Assembly: GCA_963665195.1 (NCBI GenBank)
Contig: OY762070.1
Location: 2,170,001-2,234,000 of the forward strand
Length of the DNA: 64,000 bases
Source: VXYL01 sp963665195
Lineage (GTDB): Bacteria > Pseudomonadota > Gammaproteobacteria > Pseudomonadales > Azotimanducaceae
Direction of reading: 5' to 3'
The notes under the pieces were generated by a model that saw only the letters and a program-made list of their open reading frames with translations, was not told where the DNA came from and ran no database searches. Positions 1-9,554 of this stretch are shown piece after piece. Position 1 is the stretch's first letter, and every line of letters begins with the position of its first letter. The position numbers and the translations under genes were made by a program.

Positions 1-137
1 TCGCCGGCGAGCGTGACGAGGGCGATGATCGTCGTCACCCAGATGCCGAGGACGATCAGCATGTCGTAGACGAACGCCGCGAAGCGGTAGCGAAGAGGCG
101 CGCTGGCTGCCGCCTTCTGCGGAGATCCCTCCCCCAC
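1..137 (-). CDS. RDD family membrane protein, N-terminal part (runs off the window)
   Basis: The minus strand from a GTG at 137 reads a short Ser/Ala/Lys-rich leader, then PLRYRFAAFVYDMLIVLGIW and a hydrophobic stretch that is cut by the window edge. A charged Arg followed by an Asp one helix-turn into the first membrane segment is the hallmark of RDD proteins, small inner-membrane proteins whose roles are mostly unknown (some are linked to ion exchange). The GTG begins one base after the stop of the MFS gene upstream, so the two are probably cotranscribed. No in-frame ATG lies further upstream. An internal ATG within the first membrane segment would remove the RDD arginine, so GTG is preferred. 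Only about 45 residues are visible. Confidence 0.6.
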   Translation of the reverse strand, partial: MGEGSPQKAAASAPLRYRFAAFVYDMLIVLGIWVTTIIALVTLAG

Positions 138-138
138 C

Positions 139-1380
139 TCAGACGGCCTCCAAGTCGCGGTTCAGCGTTCGCGCCGCGGCCAGATAGTGGGCGGCGCACC
201 AGGCCAGCACCGGCAGGATCAGCGTCATCGCCCAGCCGAGCGCGGTCGCGCCGAACTTCGGCTGCAACAGGTCCGACAGCGCACCAACCGCAGTAGGGCC
301 CAAGCCCAGGCCGATCATGTTCGCGAAGAACAGCACGATGCTCGATGCCATCGCCCGCAGGCGCGGCGCGGCGAGCGACTGCACCATGGCGAAGGTCGGC
401 GCCATGGCCATGCCCGCCAGCAGGTTGGGCGCGAAATATGCTGCCACGGCAAGCGGCGCGCTGGCAGCGAACAGCACAACGCCAAACAGGGGCACGGAGA
501 CGAACACCCCGAACGCGACGATGAACATGTACCAGCGCCTGTCGCGGCGCCCGAAGCGGTCGCCCAGCCAGCCGCCGAGGAAGGTTCCCGCGACGCCGGA
601 GACGAAGCCGACGGGGCCCAGCCATGCCGCGATCTGCGCCGTGTTCCAGCCATAGGCGCGGCCGAGCAGCGCCGGAAACCAGGCGTTGAACGCGAACAGC
701 GCGAACGACGCCAGCGCGAACGCCAGCGTGATGTGCCGGTAGGACGGGATGCGCCACAGCGCCGCGAGCGACGCGCCGAACGGCGGCTGCGGCGCCGGTT
801 CGCCCTGCCGCTCCGGCTCCCGGATCAGCAGCTTGACGAGCACGGCAAGCACGATACCCGGCAGCCCCACGGCGAGGAACGCGGCGCGCCAGCCCCAGGC
901 CTCGGCGATGAAGCCGCCGGCCATGAGGCCGAACAGCGCCCCGGCGGGCACGCCGAGCTGGTAGATCGCGAGCGCCGTGCCTCGCCGTTCTTCGGGGTAG
1001 AGATCGGCGATCATGGAATGGGCCGGCGGCGTCAGTCCCGCCTCGCCGACGCCCACGCCGAGCCGCGCCAGCAGTAGCTGGACGAAGTTCTGCGCCACGC
1101 CGCAGAGCGCCGTCATGAGGCTCCACAGGCCGACCGCGACGGCGATGATGTTGGTGCGCGAGCCGCGGTCCGCAAGCCGTGCGATGGGCACGCCGAGCGT
1201 CGCGTAGAGGGCCGCGAAGGCGAAACCGGAGATGATGCCGAGCTGCCAGTCGGCGAGCCCCAAGTCGGCCTTGATCGGCTCGATGAGAATATTGACGATC
1301 TGCCGGTCCACGAAGTTGAAGAAATACAGAACGACTAGCATGGCGAGCACGGCGGCTCGGCGGGATTCTGATGCGGCCAC
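139..1380 (-). CDS. MFS transporter, Spinster-like
   Basis: A 413-residue major facilitator protein of the inner membrane with about twelve hydrophobic segments. The first helix carries YFFNFVDRQIVNILIEPIK, and the loop between helices 4 and 5 carries GVGEAGLTPPAHSMI; both are typical of Spinster-type MFS proteins, which are common in catabolic clusters of proteobacteria. The central loop (about residues 190-205) is charged and separates the two six-helix halves. It is divergent from the PhyH gene that follows, with 57 bp between them holding both start regions. Substrate cannot be read from the sequence. The neighbouring PhyH and quinoprotein genes suggest an organic acid or lipid-derived substrate, but this is only context. 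Confidence 0.85.
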   Translation of the reverse strand: MAASESRRAAVLAMLVVLYFFNFVDRQIVNILIEPIKADLGLADWQLGIISGFAFAALYATLGVPIARLADRGSRTNIIAVAVGLWSLMTALCGVAQNFVQLLLARLGVGVGEAGLTPPAHSMIADLYPEERRGTALAIYQLGVPAGALFGLMAGGFIAEAWGWRAAFLAVGLPGIVLAVLVKLLIREPERQGEPAPQPPFGASLAALWRIPSYRHITLAFALASFALFAFNAWFPALLGRAYGWNTAQIAAWLGPVGFVSGVAGTFLGGWLGDRFGRRDRRWYMFIVAFGVFVSVPLFGVVLFAASAPLAVAAYFAPNLLAGMAMAPTFAMVQSLAAPRLRAMASSIVLFFANMIGLGLGPTAVGALSDLLQPKFGATALGWAMTLILPVLAWCAAHYLAAARTLNRDLEAV

Positions 1381-1437
1381 GGCGTTTCCCCAAGCGATCG
1401 CGTGTAGTCTACGGTCATGGACCGGGAGGGCCGCATG

Positions 1438-2592
1438 ATGCTCGGCGACGACGACATTGAAAGCTACTCACGCGACGGCTTCTTGATCGTCCGCGACGCG
1501 CTCGACAGCGCCGAGGTGGAACGCTTCGCCGCGGCCTTCAAGCGCCATCCGCCGCTGCACGGGCCGGTGCCCGGCAAGTACCCGGCGCCCGGCCGCTACA
1601 CCCTCGCCGAGAGCTGCATGGCCGATCCCGATCTCGGCTTCGTCGCCGGCCACCCGGTGATCCTCGACGCGGCGCGGACGCTGCTCGGCGACGATCCCGT
1701 GCTCACCGCCTTCGTGGTCTACGACCGCACGCCCGGCGGCCCCGGCATCCCCAAGCACAACGACTACAAGCGCTGGCGCCCCGTCGGCTCGTCGATGAAC
1801 TGGCTGTTCGCCATCGTGCCGCTCATGGACTTCGACGCCGAGCGCGGCCAGCTCTTCGTCTCTCCCGGCTCGCATCGCTTGGAGCGCGTCCACGACTGCG
1901 GCGGACGCGCGCTGGAAGTGGATCACGCGGTGGTGCCGGACGACGACAGCTTCATCGACCCGGAGCTCAAGCGCAGCGACCTGCTGCTCATGAACATGCA
2001 CTGCTGGCACCGGGCCGCGCCGAACCGCTCGGACGAGCACCGCATCGGCTTCTTCAACAAGTACGCCGCCGCGAGCTGCCCGCCCGCGACGGGCTACTAC
2101 CAGTTCAGCGACGCCGCCTACGCTGCGCTGCCGCAAGCCGGCAAGCAGGCCGTCGCGTTCCACAGCGACAAACCGATCGCCACCGCCCGCGTGCTGCTGC
2201 AGCGGCAGGATCGCTTCCTGTTCGTGGACGGCCGCCTGCCCGGCGGACCCACGTTCCATGAGCGCGCCATCCCGGATTGGGACCTCGGCAACTACATCGC
2301 CGCGGCGCACGCCGGCATGCGCGAGGAAGTCAAGGTCGAGACGCCTTGGCTGACATACGTTGGCGACTACGACGAGGGCGAGAGCCTCGCGCGCCTGTAC
2401 GCCTTCGAGCTCAACCAGCACGGCTTCCCGGCCCGCTACGCCGGCGAATGGCTCACCCGCGACGAGATACTGGACCGTGCGACCGGCTTCGGCTACGAGA
2501 CGCAGGCCATCGACACATGGCAGGACTCCGCGCTGATTCGCGGCAAGGGCATCTCCCAAGCCCAGGCGCGGAGCGATCAATATGCTTGGTAA
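1438..2592 (+). CDS. Phytanoyl-CoA dioxygenase family protein with Nudix-like C-terminal region
   Basis: Fe(II)/2-oxoglutarate oxygenase of the PhyH family. The metal ligands are visible as His107-x-Asp109 (KHNDYKRW) and the distal His191 (CWHRAAPNRSDEHRIGF), with the following Arg/His as candidate 2-oxoglutarate contacts. From about residue 225 a second region follows: a beta-rich start with LLQRQDRFLFVDG, an LPGG, then AAAHAGMREEVKVET and a W-x-TRDEIL end. This recalls a Nudix hydrolase with a degenerate, split Nudix box. I start at the ATG at 1438 because GGGAGGG (1424-1430) lies 7 bp before it; ATGs at 1435 and 1417 are in frame. The stop overlaps the next gene by 11 bp, so the two are translationally coupled. 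Substrate unknown. Confidence 0.8.
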   Translation: MLGDDDIESYSRDGFLIVRDALDSAEVERFAAAFKRHPPLHGPVPGKYPAPGRYTLAESCMADPDLGFVAGHPVILDAARTLLGDDPVLTAFVVYDRTPGGPGIPKHNDYKRWRPVGSSMNWLFAIVPLMDFDAERGQLFVSPGSHRLERVHDCGGRALEVDHAVVPDDDSFIDPELKRSDLLLMNMHCWHRAAPNRSDEHRIGFFNKYAAASCPPATGYYQFSDAAYAALPQAGKQAVAFHSDKPIATARVLLQRQDRFLFVDGRLPGGPTFHERAIPDWDLGNYIAAAHAGMREEVKVETPWLTYVGDYDEGESLARLYAFELNQHGFPARYAGEWLTRDEILDRATGFGYETQAIDTWQDSALIRGKGISQAQARSDQYAW

Positions 2593-4804
2593 GACCACCG
2601 GGCTGCTGAGCGCTCTGGCCTCGATCACCCTGGTCGCGCCGGCAGCCGCAAGCCCCGAGCATCTGCCGCCGGCGATCAAGTACGGCGCCAGAGACTGCTC
2701 CTTCTGCCACGTCTCACCGAGCGGCGGCGAGGGCCACAACGAGCGCGGTCTGTGGCTGGTCGCGGAACGGGAACGGCGCGAAGCCGAGGTCATCGACGTG
2801 GAATGGCTCGCCGCCCGAGACACCTTGTTGGAAGCCCCGGAGCAGGAGGAGCGGCCGGCATCTGCGAAGGCCGTCGAGACGCTGCCTGAACTCGAACCGG
2901 TTGCTGCCGAGAGTGAGCGCGTATTCGACTTCACCACCGACCACGGCGACTGGCCTGCCTACGGCGGCAACCTCGAAGGCCACAAGTACGCGCCGCACGC
3001 CGAGATCGGCCCGGACAATCTGGACAAGCTCGCCGTCGCCTGGGTCTGGGAGGCATTCGACAACCACCGCTACGTTGGCGGCGCGGACCGGCGCAAGACG
3101 CCGGACGGCCTGCGCGTCACGCCGCTGATGGCGGCCGGCAAGCTGCTGGTGCGCACGGCTTTCTCCGCCGTGGCCGCGCTGGACCCGATCACCGGCGAGA
3201 CGCTGTGGACGTTCGACCCCGGCACGGGCGACGGGCCACGCCCCACCAACTTCGGCTTCGCCACCCGCGGCCTCGCCTACCACCAGAACGCAGAGGACGG
3301 CGGGCGCATCCTGCTGGTCTCCAGCGACGGCTGGCTGTTCGCCTTGGATCCGGCCACGGGCAAGCCGTTAACGGACTTCGGCGAAGACGGTCGCGTGGAC
3401 CTCGCCGCCGGGCTGCGCCGCCCGATCATGCGCCAGCGGGCATCGTGGAACTACGCCCCGGCGGTCTGCGGCGACGTGGTGGTGGTCGGCAACCAGAGTT
3501 CGGACATGTCGCACTTCAGCCGCCGCCGGGACGCCAGCGGGGGCTATTGGCAGGACAACGTGCCGCTCGGCGACGTGCGCGCCTTCGACGTGAAGACCGG
3601 CCAGGAGCTCTGGGTCTTCAAGACCGTGCCGCAGCCCGACGAGTTCGGCAACGACACTTGGGAGAACGAGTCCTGGCGCTGGATGGGCAATACCAACGTC
3701 TGGACCCAGATGAGCTGCGACCCTGGAGCGGGTCTCGTCTACCTGCCCGTCTCGGCGCCGACCAGCCACTTCTACGGCGCCCTGCGCCCCGGCGACAATC
3801 TGTTCGGTACCAGCCTCGTGGCGGTGGACGTCCGCACCGGCAAGCGCCGCTGGCACTTCCAGACCGTGCGCCACGACATCTGGGACTACGACCTGCCCGC
3901 CGCGCCGGTGGTCGCCGACCTCGTGCAGGACGGCAAGCCGGTGAAGGCGGTGGCGCAGGTGAGCAAGGTCGGTTTCCTGTACGTCTTCGACCGCCTCACC
4001 GGGGCGCCGCTATGGCCCATCGAGGATCGCCCTGTGCCGGCCAGCGATCTCGACGGCGAACGCGCCGCCAAGACCCAGCCGTTCCCCACCTGGCCGCCGC
4101 CTTTCGAGCTGCAGGGCGCCGGCGAAGACGACCTCATCGACCTAAGCCCGGAACTGCGCGAACGGGCCAAGGAGAAGCTCTCCCGGCATCGCCTCGGCGA
4201 CCTCTTCCTGCCGGCATCCACGGAAGGCAGCCTGGTGGTGCCCGGCTGGGGCGGCGGCGCCAACTGGGGCGGTGCGGCCTTCGATCCCGAGACGCGCATG
4301 CTCTACGTCGCCTCGCGCCGGATGCCGCTCCTGCTGACCGCGCAAGAGATCGATGCCGAGCGCTTCGGCTTCGGCTACCGCGTCCGCCCGTCGTCGGTGC
4401 GGATCGGCGAGCTGCCCGTCGTCAAGCCGCCGTGGTCCAGCATCACCGCCTATCGCCTCGACAGCGGCGAAATCGCTTGGCAGGTAGCGAACGGCGAAGG
4501 CCCCAAGGGCAACCCGCTGCTCCAAGGCCTCGACCTCCCGGACCTCGGCGTCCCCACGAACGCCCCGGGCCTCTTGGTGACCAAGACCGCCATCTTCCAC
4601 GGCCACCGCCGCGGCTGGGAGCAGCCCAGCACGCTGCGCGCCCTCGACAAGGCCACCGGCAACTTCCTCTGGGAACATCCGGTGCAGGGCACGCATTCGG
4701 TGTCCCCGCCCATGACCTATATCGCCGCCGGCAAGCAGTTCATCGTGCTGGCCACGGGGACGGGTATGGAGCCTGGGCGGCTGACGGCATTCCGCCTGCC
4801 TTAG
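2582..4804 (+). CDS. PQQ-dependent (quinoprotein) dehydrogenase with N-terminal haem c motif
   Basis: A 740-residue exported protein. A signal peptide (about residues 1-23) is followed by CSFCH (39-43), a haem c attachment motif. After a Glu/Ala-rich linker, from about residue 115, comes an eight-bladed propeller of the membrane-bound glucose/alcohol dehydrogenase class, opening with DWPAYGGNLEGHKYAPHAEI. Propeller blades repeat the A-x-D-x-x-T-G-x-x-x-W pattern (ALDPITGETLW, AFDVKTGQELW, AVDVRTGKRRW), as expected for PQQ docking. It probably oxidises an alcohol or aldose in the periplasm and passes electrons to the attached haem. It overlaps the PhyH gene, so both should act on one pathway. 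No PQQ synthesis gene is in the window. The single small haem domain at the N-terminus, rather than a cytochrome at the C-terminus, is unusual. Confidence 0.82.
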   Translation: MLGKTTGLLSALASITLVAPAAASPEHLPPAIKYGARDCSFCHVSPSGGEGHNERGLWLVAERERREAEVIDVEWLAARDTLLEAPEQEERPASAKAVETLPELEPVAAESERVFDFTTDHGDWPAYGGNLEGHKYAPHAEIGPDNLDKLAVAWVWEAFDNHRYVGGADRRKTPDGLRVTPLMAAGKLLVRTAFSAVAALDPITGETLWTFDPGTGDGPRPTNFGFATRGLAYHQNAEDGGRILLVSSDGWLFALDPATGKPLTDFGEDGRVDLAAGLRRPIMRQRASWNYAPAVCGDVVVVGNQSSDMSHFSRRRDASGGYWQDNVPLGDVRAFDVKTGQELWVFKTVPQPDEFGNDTWENESWRWMGNTNVWTQMSCDPGAGLVYLPVSAPTSHFYGALRPGDNLFGTSLVAVDVRTGKRRWHFQTVRHDIWDYDLPAAPVVADLVQDGKPVKAVAQVSKVGFLYVFDRLTGAPLWPIEDRPVPASDLDGERAAKTQPFPTWPPPFELQGAGEDDLIDLSPELRERAKEKLSRHRLGDLFLPASTEGSLVVPGWGGGANWGGAAFDPETRMLYVASRRMPLLLTAQEIDAERFGFGYRVRPSSVRIGELPVVKPPWSSITAYRLDSGEIAWQVANGEGPKGNPLLQGLDLPDLGVPTNAPGLLVTKTAIFHGHRRGWEQPSTLRALDKATGNFLWEHPVQGTHSVSPPMTYIAAGKQFIVLATGTGMEPGRLTAFRLP

Positions 4805-5079
4805 AGCCCAAAGCGACGAGACGGACCAGGAAGAAATTGGCCCGTGCCAGGCTTAGAGGCGTTCGATGAAACCCACCGGCTGCGGTCCAATCTCAAGCGG
4901 CATCGCCGCTTGTCGGCGTATGACGGATCTCTGGAACGCGCCGTACATGACTCCGGCACGGGCGGGGGTCACGTACCGCCCCCGGCGCGTCTTACCAGAC
5001 ATCTGTCGTACACCCCCATCCGAGTGATTGGTCGAGTGTCGCCATTGATCTCGCGGTAGCGACCGGTCGCGCCGCACGC
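4805..5079. other. Intergenic stretch between convergent genes, no gene supported
   Basis: 275 bp separate the quinoprotein gene from cusA. On the minus strand a 49-codon open frame (5002-4853) starts with ATG and ends FIERL, but it has no clear ribosome binding site and no family resemblance I recognise. I therefore do not call it a gene. No strong rho-independent terminator is visible. Confidence 0.5.
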
Positions 5080-8000
5080 CTACGCTCGCAGGCGTAGTTC
5101 CCGCGCCTTCCACAGATAGAACGCCACCGGAAACAGGAAAAGCACCACCAGTGCCGCGGTGAGGACGCCGCCCACCAGTGGCGTCGCAATCCGCTTCATC
5201 ACATCGGCGCCGCTGCCCGTGCTCCACATGATGGGGAGCAGGCCGATGACGTCGGTGGCGACGGTCATCAGGATCGGGCGGACGCGCCTCACCGTCCCTT
5301 CCTTGATGGCCTCCGCAAGGGCGGCACGGTCCGTCAGGACGCCGCGCTCGGTCCACTCGCGCACCGAGACGTTCAGATACAGCAGCAGCACCGTGGCCGT
5401 CTCCGCATACAGGCCCGCCAGGGCGATCAGGCCCACCCAGACGGCCACGCTCTGGTTGTAGTCCAATAGGTAGAGCAGCCAGATAGCGCCGGCCACCGCG
5501 AACGGGGCGCCAATCAGCACCAGCAGCGTCTCGAAAGCGGACTTGCGGCTCGCGTAGACGATGGCGGCGATGAGCAGAAGCGTTGCCGGGATCACCAGCA
5601 TCAGGCGCTGCTCGGCGCGCTCGATGTACTCGTACTGGCCGCTCCACGCGATGGTGTAGCCGGGGGGCAGATCGACGCGCGCCGCGACCGCCTGCCGGGC
5701 CGCCTCGACGTAGCGGCCTACGTCCACGTCGCGGATGTCCACGTAGACCCAGGCGTTCGGGCGACCGTCCTCGCTCTTGATCCCCGGCGGACCGTCGCTG
5801 ATGCGGATGTCGGCGAGGCGGCCCAAGGGGATCTGCGCCCCGGCGGGGGTGGCCACCAGCACTTCGCCGAGGGCGCCCAGGTCGTCGCGCAGTTCGCGGG
5901 CGTAGCGCAGGTTCACCGGGTAGCGTTCGAGGCCCTGCACGGCGGTGGCGATCTTGACGCCGCCGATCGCCGTGCGCACCACGTCCTGCACATCGCCCAC
6001 GGCGAGGCCGTAGCGGGCGATGGCGGCGCGATCGATGTCGATGTCCAGATAGCTGCCGCCGAGCACCCGTTCGGCGTAGGCGTCGACGGTGCCCGGGACC
6101 TCGCGCAGCACCGCTTCCACCGCCTTGCCGAGGCGTTCGAGCTCCGCGAGATCGGCGCCGGCGATCTTGACGCCGACGGGGGTGCGGATGCCGGTGGAGA
6201 GCATGTCGATGCGCGCCCGGATCGGCATGGTCCAGGCATTGGTGAGGCCCGGCACGTCGATGGCCGCGTCCATCTCTTCGGCCAGCTTCTCCGGCGTCAT
6301 GCCCGGCCGCCACTGGTCTCGCGGCTTCAGCCGGATGGTGGTTTCGATCATGGACAGCGGCGCCGGGTCAGTGGCGGTGTCGGCGCGGCCGACCTTGCCG
6401 AATACGTCCTCGACTTCCGGGAAGGTGCGGATCACGCGGTCCGTCTGCTGCAGGATCTCGCCGGCCTTGGTGATGGAGATGCCGGGCAGCGTGGTCGGCA
6501 TGAACAGCAGGTCGCCCTCCCAAAGGTTCGGCATGAACTCCGAGCCGAGGCGGGAAAACGGCACCGCCGTTACGGCGAGGCCGAGGCAGGCGATGCCCAG
6601 CACAAAGAACTTGAATCGGAATACGGAATTCAGCGCCGCCCTCACCAGCCACGCAAGCGCGAACAGGCCCAGACCGACGAACGCCGCCGGACGGCTCATG
6701 GAACCGCGTGCCGCAGTGATCGGTCCGCGCACCCAGAAGCCCACCAGCACCGGTACCAGCGTCACCGCGAGCAGCGCCGCGGCGGCCATCGCGTAGGTCT
6801 TCGCATAGGCCAGCGGCTTGAACAGCCGCCCCTCTTGCGCTTCCAGCGCGAACACCGGCAGGAACGAAACGGTGATCACCAGCAGCGCGAAAAAGAGCGT
6901 CGGGCCGACCTCCTTCGCCGCCGCGGCGATCACCTGCCAATGCGGCCGTCCTTCGGTGTTGCGCGCGAGATGCCGGTGCGCGTTCTCCACCATGACGATG
7001 CTGGCATCGACCATCGTGCCGATGGCCACCGCGATGCCGCCGAGCGACATGATGTTGACGCTCACCCCCTGCGCCGCCATGACGAGGAAGGCGGCGACGA
7101 TGCCCACCGGCAGCGAAACGACGGCAACGAGGCCGCTGCGGAAGTGCAGCAGGAAGATCATCGAGACGAGGCCGACGATGGCGAGCTGCTGCAAGAGGCT
7201 GGTGCGCAGGCTGTGCATGGCGCGCTCGATCAGCCCAGTGCGGTCGTAGCCGACCTTGATCTGGACCCCCTCGGGCAGCCCGGCCTTCGCCGCCTCGAGC
7301 TTCGCCTTCACGTCGCGGATCACTTGCAGCGTGCCCGCGCCGTGGCGCACCACGACGATGCCGCCTACCGTCTCGCCCTCGCCGTTCCACTCGGCGATGC
7401 CGCGCCGCATGTCGGGGCCGATGCCGACGCGGGCCACGTCCTCGAGCAGGATGGGCGTGCCGCTGGCATCCGCGCCGAGGGCGATCTGCTCGATGTCGCG
7501 CACGGACTCGATGCTGCCGAGGCCCTGGATGACGAACTCCTTCTCCGCCATTTCCAGCGACCGGCCGCCGACATCGCTGTTGCTCGCCTGCACGGCGGCG
7601 CGGATCTCGGCGATGGAGATGCCGTAGGCGCGCAGGCGAATCGGGTCCACGGTGATCTGGTACTGGCGCACGAAGCCGCCGATGCTCGCCACTTCGGCGA
7701 CGCCGGGAACGCTCGCGAGCTGGTACTTCAGGTACCAGTCCTGGATCGAGCGCAGCTCGCCGAGATCGTGCCGATCAGAAACTAGCGCGTACATGAACGC
7801 CCAGCCGACGCCGGTCGCGTCCGGCCCCAGGGAGGGGGCGACGCCTGCCGGCAGCGCTCGGCTGGCATGGCTCAGCGTCTCCAGCACCCGGGCGCGAGCC
7901 CAGTACAGGTCCGTGCCGTCCTCAAAGATCACGTAGGCGAACGAATAGCCGAAGAACGAGTAGCCGCGCACGACACGGGCCCGCGGCACGGCGAGCAGCT

Positions 8001-8214
8001 GCGTGGTGAGGGGGTAGGTCACCTGGTCCTCGACGATCTGCGGCGCCCGGCCAGGGTACTCCGTGTAGACGATCACCTGCACGTCGGAGAGGTCCGGGAT
8101 GGCGTCCATCGGCGTCCGCCAGATCGCGTAGCCGCCCGCCGCGACGAGCAGCACGGTGGCGACGACCACCAGGAAGCGGTTGTCGATGGACCAGTCGATG
8201 ATGCGTTCGAACAT
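5080..8214 (-). CDS. cusA: Heavy-metal efflux RND transporter, CusA type
   Basis: A 1044-residue inner-membrane pump subunit, the normal length for CusA/CzcA. It opens with MFERIIDWSIDNRFLVVVAT, the classic first helix of heavy-metal RND pumps. The fourth transmembrane helix carries GTMVDASIVMVENAHRHL, close to CusA (monovalent Cu/Ag) and less like CzcA. It should take Cu(I)/Ag(I) from the periplasm and cytoplasm and pass it through the CusBC-type channel using the proton gradient. The reading frame stays open far upstream of the start, but homology begins at the ATG at 8214, 11 bp after the cusB stop. It is the last gene of a four-gene minus-strand operon. Metal specificity is inferred from the helix-4 sequence and the operon partners. 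Confidence 0.92.
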   Translation of the reverse strand: MFERIIDWSIDNRFLVVVATVLLVAAGGYAIWRTPMDAIPDLSDVQVIVYTEYPGRAPQIVEDQVTYPLTTQLLAVPRARVVRGYSFFGYSFAYVIFEDGTDLYWARARVLETLSHASRALPAGVAPSLGPDATGVGWAFMYALVSDRHDLGELRSIQDWYLKYQLASVPGVAEVASIGGFVRQYQITVDPIRLRAYGISIAEIRAAVQASNSDVGGRSLEMAEKEFVIQGLGSIESVRDIEQIALGADASGTPILLEDVARVGIGPDMRRGIAEWNGEGETVGGIVVVRHGAGTLQVIRDVKAKLEAAKAGLPEGVQIKVGYDRTGLIERAMHSLRTSLLQQLAIVGLVSMIFLLHFRSGLVAVVSLPVGIVAAFLVMAAQGVSVNIMSLGGIAVAIGTMVDASIVMVENAHRHLARNTEGRPHWQVIAAAAKEVGPTLFFALLVITVSFLPVFALEAQEGRLFKPLAYAKTYAMAAAALLAVTLVPVLVGFWVRGPITAARGSMSRPAAFVGLGLFALAWLVRAALNSVFRFKFFVLGIACLGLAVTAVPFSRLGSEFMPNLWEGDLLFMPTTLPGISITKAGEILQQTDRVIRTFPEVEDVFGKVGRADTATDPAPLSMIETTIRLKPRDQWRPGMTPEKLAEEMDAAIDVPGLTNAWTMPIRARIDMLSTGIRTPVGVKIAGADLAELERLGKAVEAVLREVPGTVDAYAERVLGGSYLDIDIDRAAIARYGLAVGDVQDVVRTAIGGVKIATAVQGLERYPVNLRYARELRDDLGALGEVLVATPAGAQIPLGRLADIRISDGPPGIKSEDGRPNAWVYVDIRDVDVGRYVEAARQAVAARVDLPPGYTIAWSGQYEYIERAEQRLMLVIPATLLLIAAIVYASRKSAFETLLVLIGAPFAVAGAIWLLYLLDYNQSVAVWVGLIALAGLYAETATVLLLYLNVSVREWTERGVLTDRAALAEAIKEGTVRRVRPILMTVATDVIGLLPIMWSTGSGADVMKRIATPLVGGVLTAALVVLFLFPVAFYLWKARELRLRA

Positions 8215-8225
8215 CGCGGCGCCGC

Positions 8226-9554
8226 TCAGTGGTGGTGATGGCCGGGCGGCGCCGACTCGGCGCCCTGGTCCTGGCCGCGCAGGAGCTGCGCCGCTGCCGC
8301 CTTGAGGTTGCTCTCCGAATCGATGAGGAACTGCGACGAGACCACCACCTCCTCGCCCGCCGCGATGCCGTCCGCGATCACCTGCATTCCATCCGCGGCA
8401 ATGCCGAGGGAAACTTCGCGGGGCTCGAACAGCGCGCGTTCCTTGGCGACGATGACGACCGCTCGCTTGCCGCTGTGCAGCACGGCTTCGGCAGGCACCA
8501 GCACCGCATCCGTGGCGCCCTCGCCGCGCAGCGAGACATCGACGTGCATCATCGGCCGCAGCATGAGATCCGCGTTGTCCACTTCGACGAACGCGGTGAG
8601 CGAGCGCGTGTCGGGATCGAGGGCGCTGCGGAAGAACAGGATGCGCCCGCTCCACCGCCGCTCCGGAAACGCCGCCGCCTCGATGCTCGCCTCGCTGCCC
8701 TCGGCGACATGGGCGAGATCCCCCTCGAAGAGGGCGACCTGGGCCCACAGCGTCGAGTGGTCGGCGATCTTGAGCACGGTCATGCCCGGTTCGAGCCGCA
8801 TCCCCGGCAGCGAGTCGCCCATCTTCCCAACCACCAGCCCGGCGACCGGGGAGTGAAAGCGCACGGTGCGCGGCACTTCGCCGGCGCGTTCGAGGGCGTC
8901 GATCTGCGCCGCGGCGATGTCCCAGCGGCCCAGCCGTTCGCGGGCCGCTGCGACCAGCGCGCGAGCCCGGGCGAGGGCATCGGGATAGGCCTGCTGCGCT
9001 TCCAGTCTCGCCGCGTAGTCGAGCGCTGCCAGGTATTCGCGCTGGGTGGTGGCGAGCTGCGGGCTGTAGATGTCGAACAGGGCATCGCCCTGCTGCACCG
9101 CCTCGCCGACGTTGTTGACGTAGGCATGCTCGATCCAGCCCTCGAACTTGGTGTTCACGGAGACGAGCCTCTCTTCGTCGTGCGCCAGCACGCCGACGGT
9201 GCGAACGGTGATCGGCAGGCTGCCGCGGCGCGCCGTCGCCGTGCGCACGGCGAAGTTCTGCAGGAAGTCCGGCGGCACGCGCACCGCGCCGTCGCGCACC
9301 CCGGCGTCACGCTCCTCGGTACGCTTCTTGACCACCAGCTTCATGCCGCAGATGGGGCAGCGGCCCGCCTCGTGGCGCACCACGTCCGGATGCATCCCGC
9401 AGGTGTAGACCAACTCGGCGTCCGGCTCGGCCGCGACCGGTGCCGGGGCATACGAGTCGAACAGCTCATCGGGGAGGTACACCATCAGCAGCGCATACAG
9501 CAGCCCGGCGCCGAGCACGACGCCCGCGACCAGCGTGAAAACCGTTCTCTTCAT
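8226..9554 (-). CDS. cusB: Periplasmic adaptor of the heavy-metal efflux pump, CusB type
   Basis: A 442-residue membrane fusion protein. An N-terminal membrane anchor (about 3-26) is followed by a heavy-metal-binding domain at residues 50-73 with CGMHPDVVRHEAGRCPICGM, the Cys/His/Met pattern of the domain often found at the head of CusB proteins. Then come the lipoyl and alpha-hairpin region (about 135-270) and beta-barrel domains, and the protein ends PPGHHHH, a terminal His cluster likely to bind metal. It links CusA to the outer-membrane channel and delivers metal to the pump. Its ATG overlaps the stop of the cusC-like gene (ATGA), and cusA follows after 11 bp. A much longer frame exists upstream, but it is antisense to nothing conserved and lies inside cusC. 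Confidence 0.9.
   Translation of the reverse strand: MKRTVFTLVAGVVLGAGLLYALLMVYLPDELFDSYAPAPVAAEPDAELVYTCGMHPDVVRHEAGRCPICGMKLVVKKRTEERDAGVRDGAVRVPPDFLQNFAVRTATARRGSLPITVRTVGVLAHDEERLVSVNTKFEGWIEHAYVNNVGEAVQQGDALFDIYSPQLATTQREYLAALDYAARLEAQQAYPDALARARALVAAARERLGRWDIAAAQIDALERAGEVPRTVRFHSPVAGLVVGKMGDSLPGMRLEPGMTVLKIADHSTLWAQVALFEGDLAHVAEGSEASIEAAAFPERRWSGRILFFRSALDPDTRSLTAFVEVDNADLMLRPMMHVDVSLRGEGATDAVLVPAEAVLHSGKRAVVIVAKERALFEPREVSLGIAADGMQVIADGIAAGEEVVVSSQFLIDSESNLKAAAAQLLRGQDQGAESAPPGHHHH

Noticed and set aside
4853..6313. 486-codon minus-strand frame overlapping cusA, and a 49-codon piece at its end (4853-5002)
   Set aside because: Arg/Gly/Pro-rich shadow of cusA in another frame. The 49-codon end has no ribosome binding site and no family likeness.
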